A stretch of 64,000 nucleotides of DNA from Rhizobium sp. 16-449-1b (GTDB lineage Bacteria; Pseudomonadota; Alphaproteobacteria; Rhizobiales; Rhizobiaceae), in the NCBI RefSeq assembly GCF_017741935.1, contig NZ_JAGHMH010000003.1, forward strand, positions 186,001-250,000, in the 5' to 3' direction. The notes under the pieces were generated by a model. It saw nothing but the letters and a program-made list of their open reading frames with translations, searched no databases and was not told the origin of the DNA. Positions 35,625-44,064 of this stretch are shown here, in pieces. The translations under genes were made by a program, and so were the position numbers. Position 1 is the first letter of the stretch. Every line of letters begins with the position of its first letter.

Positions 35625-37619
35625 ATGACATTCAAAGACAAGCCAAAACGGCCGGGTGGCAAGCCATCCCCGCGCGATACCGGCGCGAAATCGGGCGAAA
35701 AGCCCGCAAGGAAGTTCGCAAAATCGGCTGACAAGGCGGATGCCGTGTCCGACGTGACGAGCGACAGCAAGGCGGAACGCATCTCCAAGGTGATGGCGCG
35801 CGCCGGCGTTGCCTCGCGTCGCGATATCGAGCGCATGATCCTTGATGGCCGCGTCACGCTGAACGGCAAGCCGCTGGACACGCCCGTCGTCAACGTCACG
35901 CTGACCGACAAGATCGAAGTCGATGGCATGCCGATCCGTGGCATCGAGCGCACCCGCCTGTGGCTCTACCACAAGCCGGCCGGCCTGGTGACCACCAATG
36001 CCGATCCGGAAGGCCGCCCGACCGTATTCGACAACCTGCCGGATGATCTGCCGCGCGTCATGTCGATCGGCCGTCTCGACATCAACACCGAAGGTCTGCT
36101 GCTGCTTACCAATGACGGTGGCCTCGCGCGCGCGCTGGAACTGCCGACGACAGGCTGGCTGCGCCGCTACCGCGTGCGCGCCCACGGCGAGATCGACCAA
36201 GAAGCGCTCGACAAGCTGAAGGACGGTATCGCCGTCGACGGCGTGCTCTACGGCGCCATCGAAGCAACGCTCGACAAGGTGCAGGGCTCCAACGTCTGGC
36301 TCACCATGGGCCTGCGCGAAGGCAAGAACCGCGAAATCAAGAACGTGCTCGGCGCGCTCGGTCTCGACGTCAACCGCCTGATCCGTATCTCCTACGGCCC
36401 GTTCCAGCTCGGTGATATCCCCGAGCGCGCGGTGATCGAAGTGCGTGGCCGCACCCTGCGCGACCAGCTCGGCCCGCGCCTCATCGAGGACGCCAAGGCC
36501 AATTTCGACGCGCCGATCTACAACGCGCCCGCCGTGACCGAGGAAGAAGAGGCCGACGCCAAGCCCGAGCGCCGCGAGCGCTCGTGGAAGCCGGAAGACA
36601 AGCGCGAACGCGCGCTGAGCCGCCTCGACACCAAGCGCGACGATAAACGCGACGACCGCCGTGGCGGTGATCGCGATGGCGGCCGTGGCCCAAGCCGTGG
36701 TGGCGACCGCAAGGATGAAGGCCCGAAGCGTCCCGCGCTCGGCAGCCGCCGCAACGCCAATGTCTGGATGGCGCCCGGCGCCCGTCCGCTCGGCGAAAAG
36801 GCAGCCGCCAAGGCCGAGAAGAACGCCCAGACGGCCCTTCGCCGCGGCGAGAAGCCTGGCCGTTCCAAGCCGCAGCCGACAAGCTACGACGAAGGTCCGC
36901 GCGTGCAGATCAACCGCGCCCGCGACGAAGAGGGCGAATGGATCCGCTCCAGCGATGTGAGTCGCGACGACGACCGCAAGCGCGGTGATCGTGGCGATCG
37001 TGGCTTTGGTGACCGTCCGCGTGGCGACCGTTCCTTCGGAGATCGCGGTGACCGCTCCGGCGGCGACCGCACGGCACGCGGCGACCGGCCTTATGGTGAT
37101 CGTCCTCCCCGTGGTGACCGGCCAGCTGGTGACCGCCCGTTCGCAGCCAAGCCTCGCGGCGACCGCAGGCCGCGTGAGGATGGCGACGACCGTCCGCGTT
37201 CCTTCGGCGATCGTCCCCCGCGCGGTGATCGGCCGTTCGGCGATCGTCCTCCGCGTGGCGACCGGCCGTTCGGCGAAAAGCCGCGCCGTCCGCGCGAAGA
37301 GGGTGACGAGCGTCCCCGCGCCAACCGTTTCTCCGGCGAGGCTCGCTCTGAGCGTCCGGCCGGCGAGCGTTCGTATGGCGACCGGCCCCGTGGAGACAGG
37401 CCCCAGGGCGAGCGCCCAAGAGGCGACCGTCCCTTCGGCGACAAGCCGCGCGGCAAGAGCTTTGGCGGCAAGCCAAGCGGCTCCAAGCCGGGTGCGAAGA
37501 GTTTTTCAGGCAAGCCTTCGGGCGATCGTCCCGGTGGCGGTGGCAAGCCCTCGGGCGGGCCGTCTCGTGGTGGACCAAAAGGCAAGGGAATAGGACGCGG
37601 TGCGGATCGTCGGAGGTGA
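35625..37619 (+). CDS. RsuA/RluB-family rRNA pseudouridine synthase with long disordered tail
   Basis: The 664-residue protein has a basic N-terminus, an S4 RNA-binding domain (about residues 50-97) and a pseudouridine synthase domain (about 110-290). The catalytic Asp is D152 in GRLDINTEG. It probably modifies 23S rRNA like RluB. From about residue 305 to the end comes a 360-residue low-complexity tail dominated by Gly, Asp, Arg and Pro, with many GDRP/FGDR repeats. Typical RluB tails are far shorter. The tail may bind RNA or ribosomal proteins. ATG at 35625 is the likely start. rsmD begins 20 bases before its end. Confidence 0.92.
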   Translation: MTFKDKPKRPGGKPSPRDTGAKSGEKPARKFAKSADKADAVSDVTSDSKAERISKVMARAGVASRRDIERMILDGRVTLNGKPLDTPVVNVTLTDKIEVDGMPIRGIERTRLWLYHKPAGLVTTNADPEGRPTVFDNLPDDLPRVMSIGRLDINTEGLLLLTNDGGLARALELPTTGWLRRYRVRAHGEIDQEALDKLKDGIAVDGVLYGAIEATLDKVQGSNVWLTMGLREGKNREIKNVLGALGLDVNRLIRISYGPFQLGDIPERAVIEVRGRTLRDQLGPRLIEDAKANFDAPIYNAPAVTEEEEADAKPERRERSWKPEDKRERALSRLDTKRDDKRDDRRGGDRDGGRGPSRGGDRKDEGPKRPALGSRRNANVWMAPGARPLGEKAAAKAEKNAQTALRRGEKPGRSKPQPTSYDEGPRVQINRARDEEGEWIRSSDVSRDDDRKRGDRGDRGFGDRPRGDRSFGDRGDRSGGDRTARGDRPYGDRPPRGDRPAGDRPFAAKPRGDRRPREDGDDRPRSFGDRPPRGDRPFGDRPPRGDRPFGEKPRRPREEGDERPRANRFSGEARSERPAGERSYGDRPRGDRPQGERPRGDRPFGDKPRGKSFGGKPSGSKPGAKSFSGKPSGDRPGGGGKPSGGPSRGGPKGKGIGRGADRRR

Positions 37620-38160
37620 GTTTCGCGGACGGTCGCTCGCCGTGCCTAAATCCAACGACATCCGGCCGACTGCCGACCGGACGCGTGAGAGCCTGTTCAA
37701 TATTCTGAGCCATGCCTATCCGGAATGCGTCGATGGCACCCGGATACTCGATCTCTTTGCCGGCACCGGCGCCGTCGGTCTGGAAGCCGTCTCGCGCGGC
37801 TGCCGCCATGCGCTCTTCGTTGAAAACAGCGTCGAAGGCAGGGGCCTGCTCTGGGAAAACATCGATGCGCTCGGCCTGCACGGCAAGACGCGCATCCTGA
37901 GGCGCGACGCGACCGATCTTGGCAGCGTCGGCAACCTCGAGCCGTTCCAGTTCCTCTTCGCCGACCCGCCCTATGGCAAGGGTCTCGGCGAGAAGGCAAT
38001 GGCTGCGGCCGCCAAGGGTGGTTGGCTGTTTCCGGGCGCGATTGCCGTGCTTGAGGAGCGCGCCGACGTTGCCGTTTCGGTCGATCCTTCCTATCTGTTC
38101 TTGGAAAGCCGGATTTTCGGCGATACCAGGGTGCATTTCTACCGCTACCAGCCTGAATAG
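37600..38160 (+). CDS. rsmD: 16S rRNA (guanine-966-N2)-methyltransferase RsmD
   Basis: The 186-residue SAM-dependent methyltransferase shows the RsmD pattern: MRIVGGEFRGR at the start, PTADRTRESLFNIL, SAM motif LDLFAGTGAVGLEA and the catalytic DPPYG. It methylates G966 of 16S rRNA on the small subunit. It starts with GTG and overlaps the end of the pseudouridine synthase gene by 20 bases, coupling two rRNA-modifying enzymes. Confidence 0.95.
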   Translation: MRIVGGEFRGRSLAVPKSNDIRPTADRTRESLFNILSHAYPECVDGTRILDLFAGTGAVGLEAVSRGCRHALFVENSVEGRGLLWENIDALGLHGKTRILRRDATDLGSVGNLEPFQFLFADPPYGKGLGEKAMAAAAKGGWLFPGAIAVLEERADVAVSVDPSYLFLESRIFGDTRVHFYRYQPE

Positions 38161-38183
38161 GTAGCGGCTATCGGGGGCAAAGG

Positions 38184-39092
38184 GTGACACAGCAGGCCGA
38201 AAAGACCAGTTCCGCGTTCCCTGCTCTCGAAGATGTCGCCTCCGGCGCGTCGCCGCGTATCGCGATTGCGTTCGGCGGCGGCGGCGCCCGTGGCCTCGCT
38301 CACATCCACGTCATCGAAACGCTCGACGAGCTCGGTATCCGTCCGGTGGCGATCTCGGGTTCCTCGATCGGCGCCATCATGGGCGCCGGCATGGCGGCCG
38401 GCATGACCGGCGAGGCAATCCGCGAACACGCGCTGATGACCGTCGGCAACAAGACCGCCGTGGTGAGCCGTCTCTGGGGCTTGCGCCCGCAGACGGTGCG
38501 CGACGCCGTGGCGAACGGCGTGCGCATCGGCCAGTTCAACCTCGAGCGCATCCTGAAAGCATTTCTGCCGGCCGATCTCCCCGATCGCTTCGAGGATCTG
38601 CCGATCCCAATGACGGTGACCGCCACCGATTACTACGGCCAGCAGGAAGTGCTGGTGAGCGAAGGCCAGCTGTTTCCGGCCCTTGCAGCCTCTTCCGCCA
38701 TCCCCGCCGTCTTCATGCCCGTCAGGTTGCACGGAAGGGTGATGATCGACGGCGGCATCGGCAATCCCGTCCCCTATGAGTGCCTGATGGACCGCGCCGA
38801 TATCGTCATCGGCATCGATGTCGTCGGCGCGCCCGAGGGTGACGGCACCCATATCCCGAACCGCATGGAAAGCATCTTCGGCTCCGGCCAATTGATGATG
38901 CAGACGGCGATCACCCTCAAACTCCGCATCCAGCCCCCCCACATCTTCCTCCGCCCCGCAGTCGGCCGCACAGGCGTCATGGACTTTCTGAAGGCCCGCG
39001 AAGTGCTGGCCATGTCTCAGGGCGTCAAGGACGAGCTGAAGTATGCGCTCGACGGGGCGATCGAGGCGCATGCGAGATCCGAGCGGCTGTGA
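38184..39092 (+). CDS. Patatin-like phospholipase family protein
   Basis: The 302-residue protein shows the patatin catalytic dyad. The oxyanion loop FGGGGARG is followed by the nucleophile GSSIG and then the Asp in MIDGGIGNP. Bacterial patatins of this size (RssA/YchK-like) are cytoplasmic or membrane-linked lipid hydrolases; the lipid substrate is unknown. It starts with GTG, 23 bases after rsmD, and probably belongs to the same transcript. Confidence 0.92.
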   Translation: MTQQAEKTSSAFPALEDVASGASPRIAIAFGGGGARGLAHIHVIETLDELGIRPVAISGSSIGAIMGAGMAAGMTGEAIREHALMTVGNKTAVVSRLWGLRPQTVRDAVANGVRIGQFNLERILKAFLPADLPDRFEDLPIPMTVTATDYYGQQEVLVSEGQLFPALAASSAIPAVFMPVRLHGRVMIDGGIGNPVPYECLMDRADIVIGIDVVGAPEGDGTHIPNRMESIFGSGQLMMQTAITLKLRIQPPHIFLRPAVGRTGVMDFLKAREVLAMSQGVKDELKYALDGAIEAHARSERL

Positions 39093-39115
39093 TAACGTCC
39101 GCTTAGGAGGGCGTC

Positions 39116-39391
39116 ATGAGCAACGCGAACCCACCAATGCGTACAGTCACATTGAAAGCGTCCGACGACGTCTGGTCACTGATCGACCGCGCCGCGAAGG
39201 TACGTGGGCAGACAGGCGCCGAGTTCATAGTCGATGCCGCGCAGCGCGCAGCCGAGGATGTCCTTGCCGATTGCCCGGTCGCGTTGGTCTCGGCCTCAAG
39301 CTACGACCACTATCTCCAAATCTTGGATCAGCCGCCATGCAATGATGGTTTTCGACGGCTCGTGCGCGTGGAAAAGCCCTGGCAGGACTAA
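39116..39391 (+). CDS. DUF1778-type antitoxin without a visible toxin
   Basis: The 91-residue protein matches the DUF1778 (TacA) antitoxin family: a ribbon-helix-helix start (VTLKASDDVWSLIDRAAKVRGQ) followed by EFIVDAAQRAAEDVL and a flexible C-terminus for toxin binding. Such genes are normally followed by a GNAT acetyltransferase toxin that acts on charged tRNA. Here the next gene is a convergent Kef-type antiporter overlapping by four bases, so the toxin is missing. A perfect AGGAGG precedes the ATG. Confidence 0.85.
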   Translation: MSNANPPMRTVTLKASDDVWSLIDRAAKVRGQTGAEFIVDAAQRAAEDVLADCPVALVSASSYDHYLQILDQPPCNDGFRRLVRVEKPWQD

Positions 39392-41196
39392 GCATCCGCC
39401 ACCGCATCCCCCGTGCCCGCCAGCGGGTCCTGCGAAAAATCCATCGTGCGCTTCGGCTTGACCAGCGGTTCCGGCTTGACCGGCTGCGAATAGAGCATGT
39501 CGCGGCCGGCCTGCAGTCCCTCGGTGACCTGGAGCACCAGCCGCTGCTCGTCACGGCGGCGGATGTCTTCGCCGATCTCGTAAGCGGCGGCCTCGCTGAT
39601 GCCGAGGGCTTCCAGCGTCCGCCGGCCGAACAGCAAGCCTGATTCCAACGTTTCGCGTAGCTCGTAGTCGACATTGAGGTTGCGCAGCGCGATCGAGTGG
39701 ACGCGGTCGTAGGAGCGCACGAAGAGCTTGGCCTCGGGGTAGTCGGCCTGCACTAGCTCGACGATCTTGTCGGTCACTTCCCGCTTCTGCGTGCAGACGA
39801 CGACGATCTTGGCGTGGTCGATGCCGGACGCGCGCAGCACATCCTTGCGCGTGCCGTCGCCGAAATAGATGCGGAAGCCGAAGGAGGAGGCCTGGCGGAT
39901 ACGGTCGGCCGAGGTGTCGATGACGGTCACCGCGCGCCCGCCGGCAAGCAGGATCTGCGCCGCGATCTGGCCGAAACGCGAGAAGCCGATCATCAGCACG
40001 TCGGCGCCGGCGCCTTCGAAATCCTCTTCCAGCGTCTCCTTCGTCTCGCCGCTCTCGAGCCTTTTGGCAAGCTTGGTGCCGATCGGCGTCAGCGCCATGG
40101 AGAGCGTCACGATGGCGATCAGGAGAGACGCCGTGCTCGATGGCATCAGCGACGAAGCGCCTGCCGTCGAAAACAGCACGAAGCCGAACTCCCCACCCTG
40201 CGGCAGCAGGAAGGCGATGCGGATCGCGTCATTGTGATCGGAGCCGGTTACGCGGCAAAGCCCGTAGATGATCAGCGCCTTCGCCGCCATGACAACAGGC
40301 ACGGTGACGAGGATGACCAGCGCGTTGTCCCAGAGTACGTCGAGCTGCAGCGACAGGCCGACGGCGATGAAGAAGATGGCGAGAAGCACGCCGCGGAAGG
40401 GCTCGATATCCGCCTCGAGTTCATGCCGGTAAGAGGATTCCGCCAGCATCACGCCCGCCAGGAACGCCCCCATCGCCATCGATAGCCCCGCCATCTGCAT
40501 CAGCGTCGCCGATCCCATGACGACGAACAGTGCTGCCGCGATCATCGCCTCGCGCGCGCCGGTGCTGGCGATGATCTGGAACAGCGGCGTCAGCAGATAG
40601 CGCCCCATGACGATCATCGCGCCGACAGCGCCGATGGCGATCCCGAAGTCGACGATCGGCGTGCCGTGGCCCTTGCCGGTGTCGAGAATGTTGATCAGCG
40701 CCAGAAGCGGCACGATGGCGAGGTCCTGGAATAGGAGCATCGAGAAGGAGCGCTGGCCGTAACGCGTGCTGACATCGCCGTCATCCTCGAGGATCTGCAT
40801 GGCGAACGCGGTGGACGATAGCGCCAGGCCGAAGCCGGCGATGATGCTCCCGCGCCAGTCGAGCAGGCCGGAGAGATCGGCAAGCGCCGTCAGCACCAGC
40901 CCGGTCAGGATCACCTGCGCCGTCCCCAGTCCGAAGATGTCGCGCCGCATCTGCCAAAGGCGGCTCGGTTTCAGCTCCAGCCCGATGATGAAGAGCAGGA
41001 ACACGACGCCGAGTTCGGCGACGTTGAGGATCTGCTCGCCATCCGTCAGCCCGTGAAAGATAGGGCCAATCACGACGCCAGCGGCGAGATAGCCGAGCAC
41101 CGTTCCAAGCCCCAGCCGCTTGAAGATCGGGGCCGAAACGACGGCGCCGCCGAGCAGCAGGATCGTTTCGGTGAAGAGGGCGTTGGGCTCGGACAT
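39388..41196 (-). CDS. Kef-type monovalent cation:proton antiporter (CPA2)
   Basis: The 602-residue protein has an N-terminal membrane domain of about 12 helices (YLAAGVVIGPIFHGL, LFIIGLELKPSRLW, a CPA2 hallmark). A cytoplasmic TrkA-N/RCK domain starts near residue 400 (ADVLMIGFSRFGQIAAQILLAGG, binding NAD(H)), and a short tail follows. Kef proteins exchange potassium for protons and are gated by nucleotides or glutathione adducts. No KefF/KefG partner gene is nearby. The gene is divergent from the TldD/PmbA gene and its end overlaps the DUF1778 gene by four bases. Confidence 0.93.
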   Translation of the reverse strand: MSEPNALFTETILLLGGAVVSAPIFKRLGLGTVLGYLAAGVVIGPIFHGLTDGEQILNVAELGVVFLLFIIGLELKPSRLWQMRRDIFGLGTAQVILTGLVLTALADLSGLLDWRGSIIAGFGLALSSTAFAMQILEDDGDVSTRYGQRSFSMLLFQDLAIVPLLALINILDTGKGHGTPIVDFGIAIGAVGAMIVMGRYLLTPLFQIIASTGAREAMIAAALFVVMGSATLMQMAGLSMAMGAFLAGVMLAESSYRHELEADIEPFRGVLLAIFFIAVGLSLQLDVLWDNALVILVTVPVVMAAKALIIYGLCRVTGSDHNDAIRIAFLLPQGGEFGFVLFSTAGASSLMPSSTASLLIAIVTLSMALTPIGTKLAKRLESGETKETLEEDFEGAGADVLMIGFSRFGQIAAQILLAGGRAVTVIDTSADRIRQASSFGFRIYFGDGTRKDVLRASGIDHAKIVVVCTQKREVTDKIVELVQADYPEAKLFVRSYDRVHSIALRNLNVDYELRETLESGLLFGRRTLEALGISEAAAYEIGEDIRRRDEQRLVLQVTEGLQAGRDMLYSQPVKPEPLVKPKRTMDFSQDPLAGTGDAVADA

Positions 41197-41314
41197 CCGC
41201 TAAGCTTCTTTCAATGGTCATGGTTGCGCAAGCAGCGCGAAAAAGAATCGGCACCGTCGGCCTTGATGCTTTCCGTAGCGCACAATAAATGGAACGCGAA
41301 GGAAAGGCCAAACC

Positions 41315-42661
41315 ATGTCCTCTGAAATTGATTCCTCGACACTTCTCTCCCGCGCCAGCCAGCTGATCGATCTCGCCAGGAAGGCGGGCGCCGATGCCGC
41401 CGATGCGGTGGTCGTCCGCTCCCGTTCGCAATCCGTCAGCGTGCGGCTCGGCAAGGTGGAGGAAACCGAATCCTCCGAGAGCGATGATTTCTCGCTGCGC
41501 GTCTTCGTCGGCAAGCGCGTCGCCAGCGTCTCGGCCAATCCGGGCTTCGACATGTCGGTGCTCGCCGAGCGCGCGGTCGCCATGGCCAAGGTCTCGCCGG
41601 AAGATCCCTTCGCGTGCCTGGCGGATGAGAGCCGGCTCGCCAAGTCCTATCCCGACCTGCAGCTGCTCGACAGCACCGAGGTCTCCGCTGACCAACTGCG
41701 CGAAGCAGCGCTTGCGACGGAAGCGGCCGGCCTTGCGGTCAATGGCGTGACCAATTCCTCGGGCGCCGGCGCTTCGGCCGGTCGCGGGGGCATGGTGCTC
41801 GTCACCTCGCACGGCTTTGAGGGCAGCTACATGGGCTCGCGCTTCGGTCGCTCCGTCAGCGTCATCGCCGGCGAGGGCACCGGCATGGAGCGCGATTACG
41901 ATTTCGACAGCCGCATCTATTTCTCCGAACTGGACGATCCCGCCGAGATCGGCCGCCGCGCCGGCGAGCGCGCCGTCAAGCGCCTGAAGCCGCGCCAGGT
42001 CGATACCGGCAAGAACGTCACCGTCATCTTCGATCCGCGTATCGCCCGCGGCTTCGTCGGCCACATCGCCGGCGCCATCAACGGTGCATCGGTCGCCCGC
42101 AAGACCAGCTTCCTGCGCGACAAGATGGGCGAGCAGGTGCTGAAGTCTGGCCTCTCGATCACCGACGATCCGATGATCGTGCGCGGCCCCGCCTCGCGCC
42201 CCTTCGATGGCGAAGGTGTGTCCGGCGAGCGCATGGTGATGATCGAGGACGGCGTGCTGAAGCACTGGTTCCTCTCGACATCCACCGCACGCGAAATCGG
42301 CATGGAAACCAACGGTCGCGGCGTGCGCGGCGGCAATTCCGTGACGCCAGCCTCGACCAACCTGGCGCTCGAGCCCGGCGACATCTCGCCCGAGGACCTG
42401 ATCCGCGGCGTCGGCAACGGCTTCTACGTCACCGAGCTGATCGGCCAGGGCGTCAACATGATCACCGGCGAATACAGCCGCGGCGCCACCGGTTTCTGGA
42501 TCGAAAACGGTGAATTGACCTTCGCGGTTTCGGAAGTGACCATTGCATCGAACCTCAAGGAGATGTTCATGCGGGTAACGCCTGCCAACGATATCGACCG
42601 CAAGTACGGGGTAGCCGCTCCGACGATCGCGATCGAGGGAATGACGCTGGCCGGACGGTGA
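41315..42661 (+). CDS. pmbA: TldD/PmbA (TldE) metalloprotease-family protein
   Basis: The 448-residue protein matches the TldE/PmbA half of the TldD-TldE peptidase. The N-terminal domain has SVRLGKVEETESSESDDF. The middle part carries VIFDPRIARGFVGHIAGAINGASVARKTSFL and the C-terminus has ATGFWIENGELTFAVSEVTIA. TldE lacks the metal site and supports TldD, which is not in the window. The pair matures modified peptides such as microcins. Its partner must be elsewhere. A terminator-like repeat follows. Confidence 0.92.
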   Translation: MSSEIDSSTLLSRASQLIDLARKAGADAADAVVVRSRSQSVSVRLGKVEETESSESDDFSLRVFVGKRVASVSANPGFDMSVLAERAVAMAKVSPEDPFACLADESRLAKSYPDLQLLDSTEVSADQLREAALATEAAGLAVNGVTNSSGAGASAGRGGMVLVTSHGFEGSYMGSRFGRSVSVIAGEGTGMERDYDFDSRIYFSELDDPAEIGRRAGERAVKRLKPRQVDTGKNVTVIFDPRIARGFVGHIAGAINGASVARKTSFLRDKMGEQVLKSGLSITDDPMIVRGPASRPFDGEGVSGERMVMIEDGVLKHWFLSTSTAREIGMETNGRGVRGGNSVTPASTNLALEPGDISPEDLIRGVGNGFYVTELIGQGVNMITGEYSRGATGFWIENGELTFAVSEVTIASNLKEMFMRVTPANDIDRKYGVAAPTIAIEGMTLAGR

Positions 42662-42668
42662 TCGCGGG

Positions 42669-42712
42669 CTAAAGCGCGTCGCGACCTTTCACATTCGCTC
42701 GTTGCGCTTTAG
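42669..42712 (+). terminator. Terminator-like inverted repeat after pmbA
   Basis: CTAAAGCGC pairs with GCGCTTTAG across a 26-base loop, and GTCTTTCTTTT follows, giving a workable intrinsic terminator. The loop sequence with CGCTCG resembles a dispersed rhizobial repeat that I recall, so it may be both a repeat and a terminator. Confidence 0.55.
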
Positions 42713-42724
42713 GTCTTTCTTTTA

Positions 42725-42776
42725 CCGCATGTCTTCATCGCAAAGCCGCTTCACACTTTTGCGCGACATGCTCTAG
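42725..42776. repeat. Dispersed intergenic palindrome (GCATGTC ... GACATGC)
   Basis: CGCATGTC on the left pairs with GACATGCTC on the right. The middle holds AAAGCCGCTTCACACTTTT, a string I recognise from frequent intergenic palindromes of Rhizobiales. Only one copy is in this window, so the repeat call relies on recall. Confidence 0.45.
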
Positions 42777-42799
42777 CCGCTGACGGATTGGAACTTGGG

Positions 42800-43594
42800 A
42801 TGAGCGACGTGGACAATGCCCGCTGGCAGAGCGATCTGGACCTGATCGCCGACGCTGCAAAGCGGGCGGGTGCCGTGGCGCTTAGCCATTTCAACCAGTC
42901 TCCGGAGGTCTGGTGGAAGAACGAGGGCCGCTCGCCGGTCAGCGCCGCCGATTTCGCCGCCAATGAAATCCTCGAAACGCTGCTGCGCGCTGCCCGCCCG
43001 GATTACGGCTGGCTGTCTGAGGAGACCGAGGATAGCGCCGATCGCCTGTCGCGCGATACGCTCTTCATCATCGATCCGATCGACGGCACGCGCGGCTTTC
43101 TCGCCGGCCAGAAGCTCTGGTGCGTCAGCGTCGCCGTCGTCCACAAGGGCCGGCCGGTAGCCGGCGTGCTCAACGCGCCGGCACTTGATGAGCTCTATGA
43201 AGCGGTCGCCGGTGGCATCGCCTTGAAGAACGGCCTGCCGATCCGTGTCTCGGAGCCGAAGCCGCCCGTTCGCTTCGCCATTGCCGAGGACGTGCTGAAC
43301 GGCTTCAAAGAGCCGCTGCGTGGCAGGATCGAGCGCGTCAAGCACGTGCCCTCGCTCGCCTACCGTGTGGCCATGGTGGCCGATGCGGCGATCGACGGCA
43401 CCTTCGTGAAGCGCAATTCCCACGACTGGGATCTGGCCGCGGCCGATCTCATTCTCGAACGGGCAGGCGGCCGTCTCGTCAATCTCGACGGAACGGCGCT
43501 GACCTATAACCGCGCGGATGTGAGACACGGCGAGCTTTGCGCCGGCTCCGAGCCGCTGTTGAATGAATTTCTATCCCCTATCGCCACGCGCTGA
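42800..43594 (+). CDS. Inositol monophosphatase-family protein, CysQ-like
   Basis: The 264-residue protein has the metal-binding motifs of the IMPase superfamily: GRSPVSAADFAANE, WLSEETED, the IDPIDGTRGF core, and HDWDLAAADLIL near the end. The form with IDGTRGF suits 3'(2'),5'-bisphosphate nucleotidase (CysQ), which removes PAP made during sulfate assimilation. Inositol phosphate cannot be excluded. The ATG at 42800 is preferred to an in-frame TTG 12 bases before. It stands before the DUF4170-waaA genes and may share their transcript. Confidence 0.9.
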   Translation: MSDVDNARWQSDLDLIADAAKRAGAVALSHFNQSPEVWWKNEGRSPVSAADFAANEILETLLRAARPDYGWLSEETEDSADRLSRDTLFIIDPIDGTRGFLAGQKLWCVSVAVVHKGRPVAGVLNAPALDELYEAVAGGIALKNGLPIRVSEPKPPVRFAIAEDVLNGFKEPLRGRIERVKHVPSLAYRVAMVADAAIDGTFVKRNSHDWDLAAADLILERAGGRLVNLDGTALTYNRADVRHGELCAGSEPLLNEFLSPIATR

Positions 43595-43644
43595 GCAGTT
43601 GACGTTTCCGTCAAAATCCCTCAGATGAAACGGCGGAGGAGCAG

Positions 43645-43908
43645 ATGAAGGAAGTGACTGAAATGACCAAGTCCGGTGAAAAGAAGCAACTGTTGCACCT
43701 CGTGTTTGGCGGCGAACTGGAAAGTCTCGATGACGTGCAGTTCCGCGACCTCTCTGGCCTGGATATCGTTGGCATCTTCCCTGATTACGCATCTGCACTG
43801 ACGGCCTGGAAGTCCAAGGCGCAGTCGACCGTTGATAATGCCCACATGCGCTATTTCATTGTCCATATGCACCGCTTGCTTGATCCCGAAGACAAGTCCG
43901 GCAAATAA
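43645..43908 (+). CDS. DUF4170 protein
   Basis: The 87-residue cytoplasmic protein matches DUF4170, a small alphaproteobacterial family (KKQLLHLVFGGEL, DLSGLDIVGIFPDYASAL, HMRYFIVHMHRLLDP). It is nearly always encoded just before waaA, as here, which hints at a role in lipopolysaccharide core or Kdo handling, but no function is established. A strong GGAGGAG site precedes the ATG at 43645; another in-frame ATG lies at 43663. Confidence 0.9.
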   Translation: MKEVTEMTKSGEKKQLLHLVFGGELESLDDVQFRDLSGLDIVGIFPDYASALTAWKSKAQSTVDNAHMRYFIVHMHRLLDPEDKSGK

Positions 43909-44064
43909 TTTCGGCCCTCGTGGCCCTGTTTTACCCAGCCGCCTGTCATATCCAGGTACAGGGGCGGTTGTTGACGCATTCTGAACAAACTGATCGGTCA
44001 TTTCGGCCGCAATGATATTTGGGAATGGGTTGATGTCGATCATCGTTGATCGGAGACGTGTTAT

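Noticed and set aside
41053..41325. 90-codon plus-strand frame before pmbA
   Set aside because: It lies mainly antisense to the start of the Kef-type gene and has no supporting motif.
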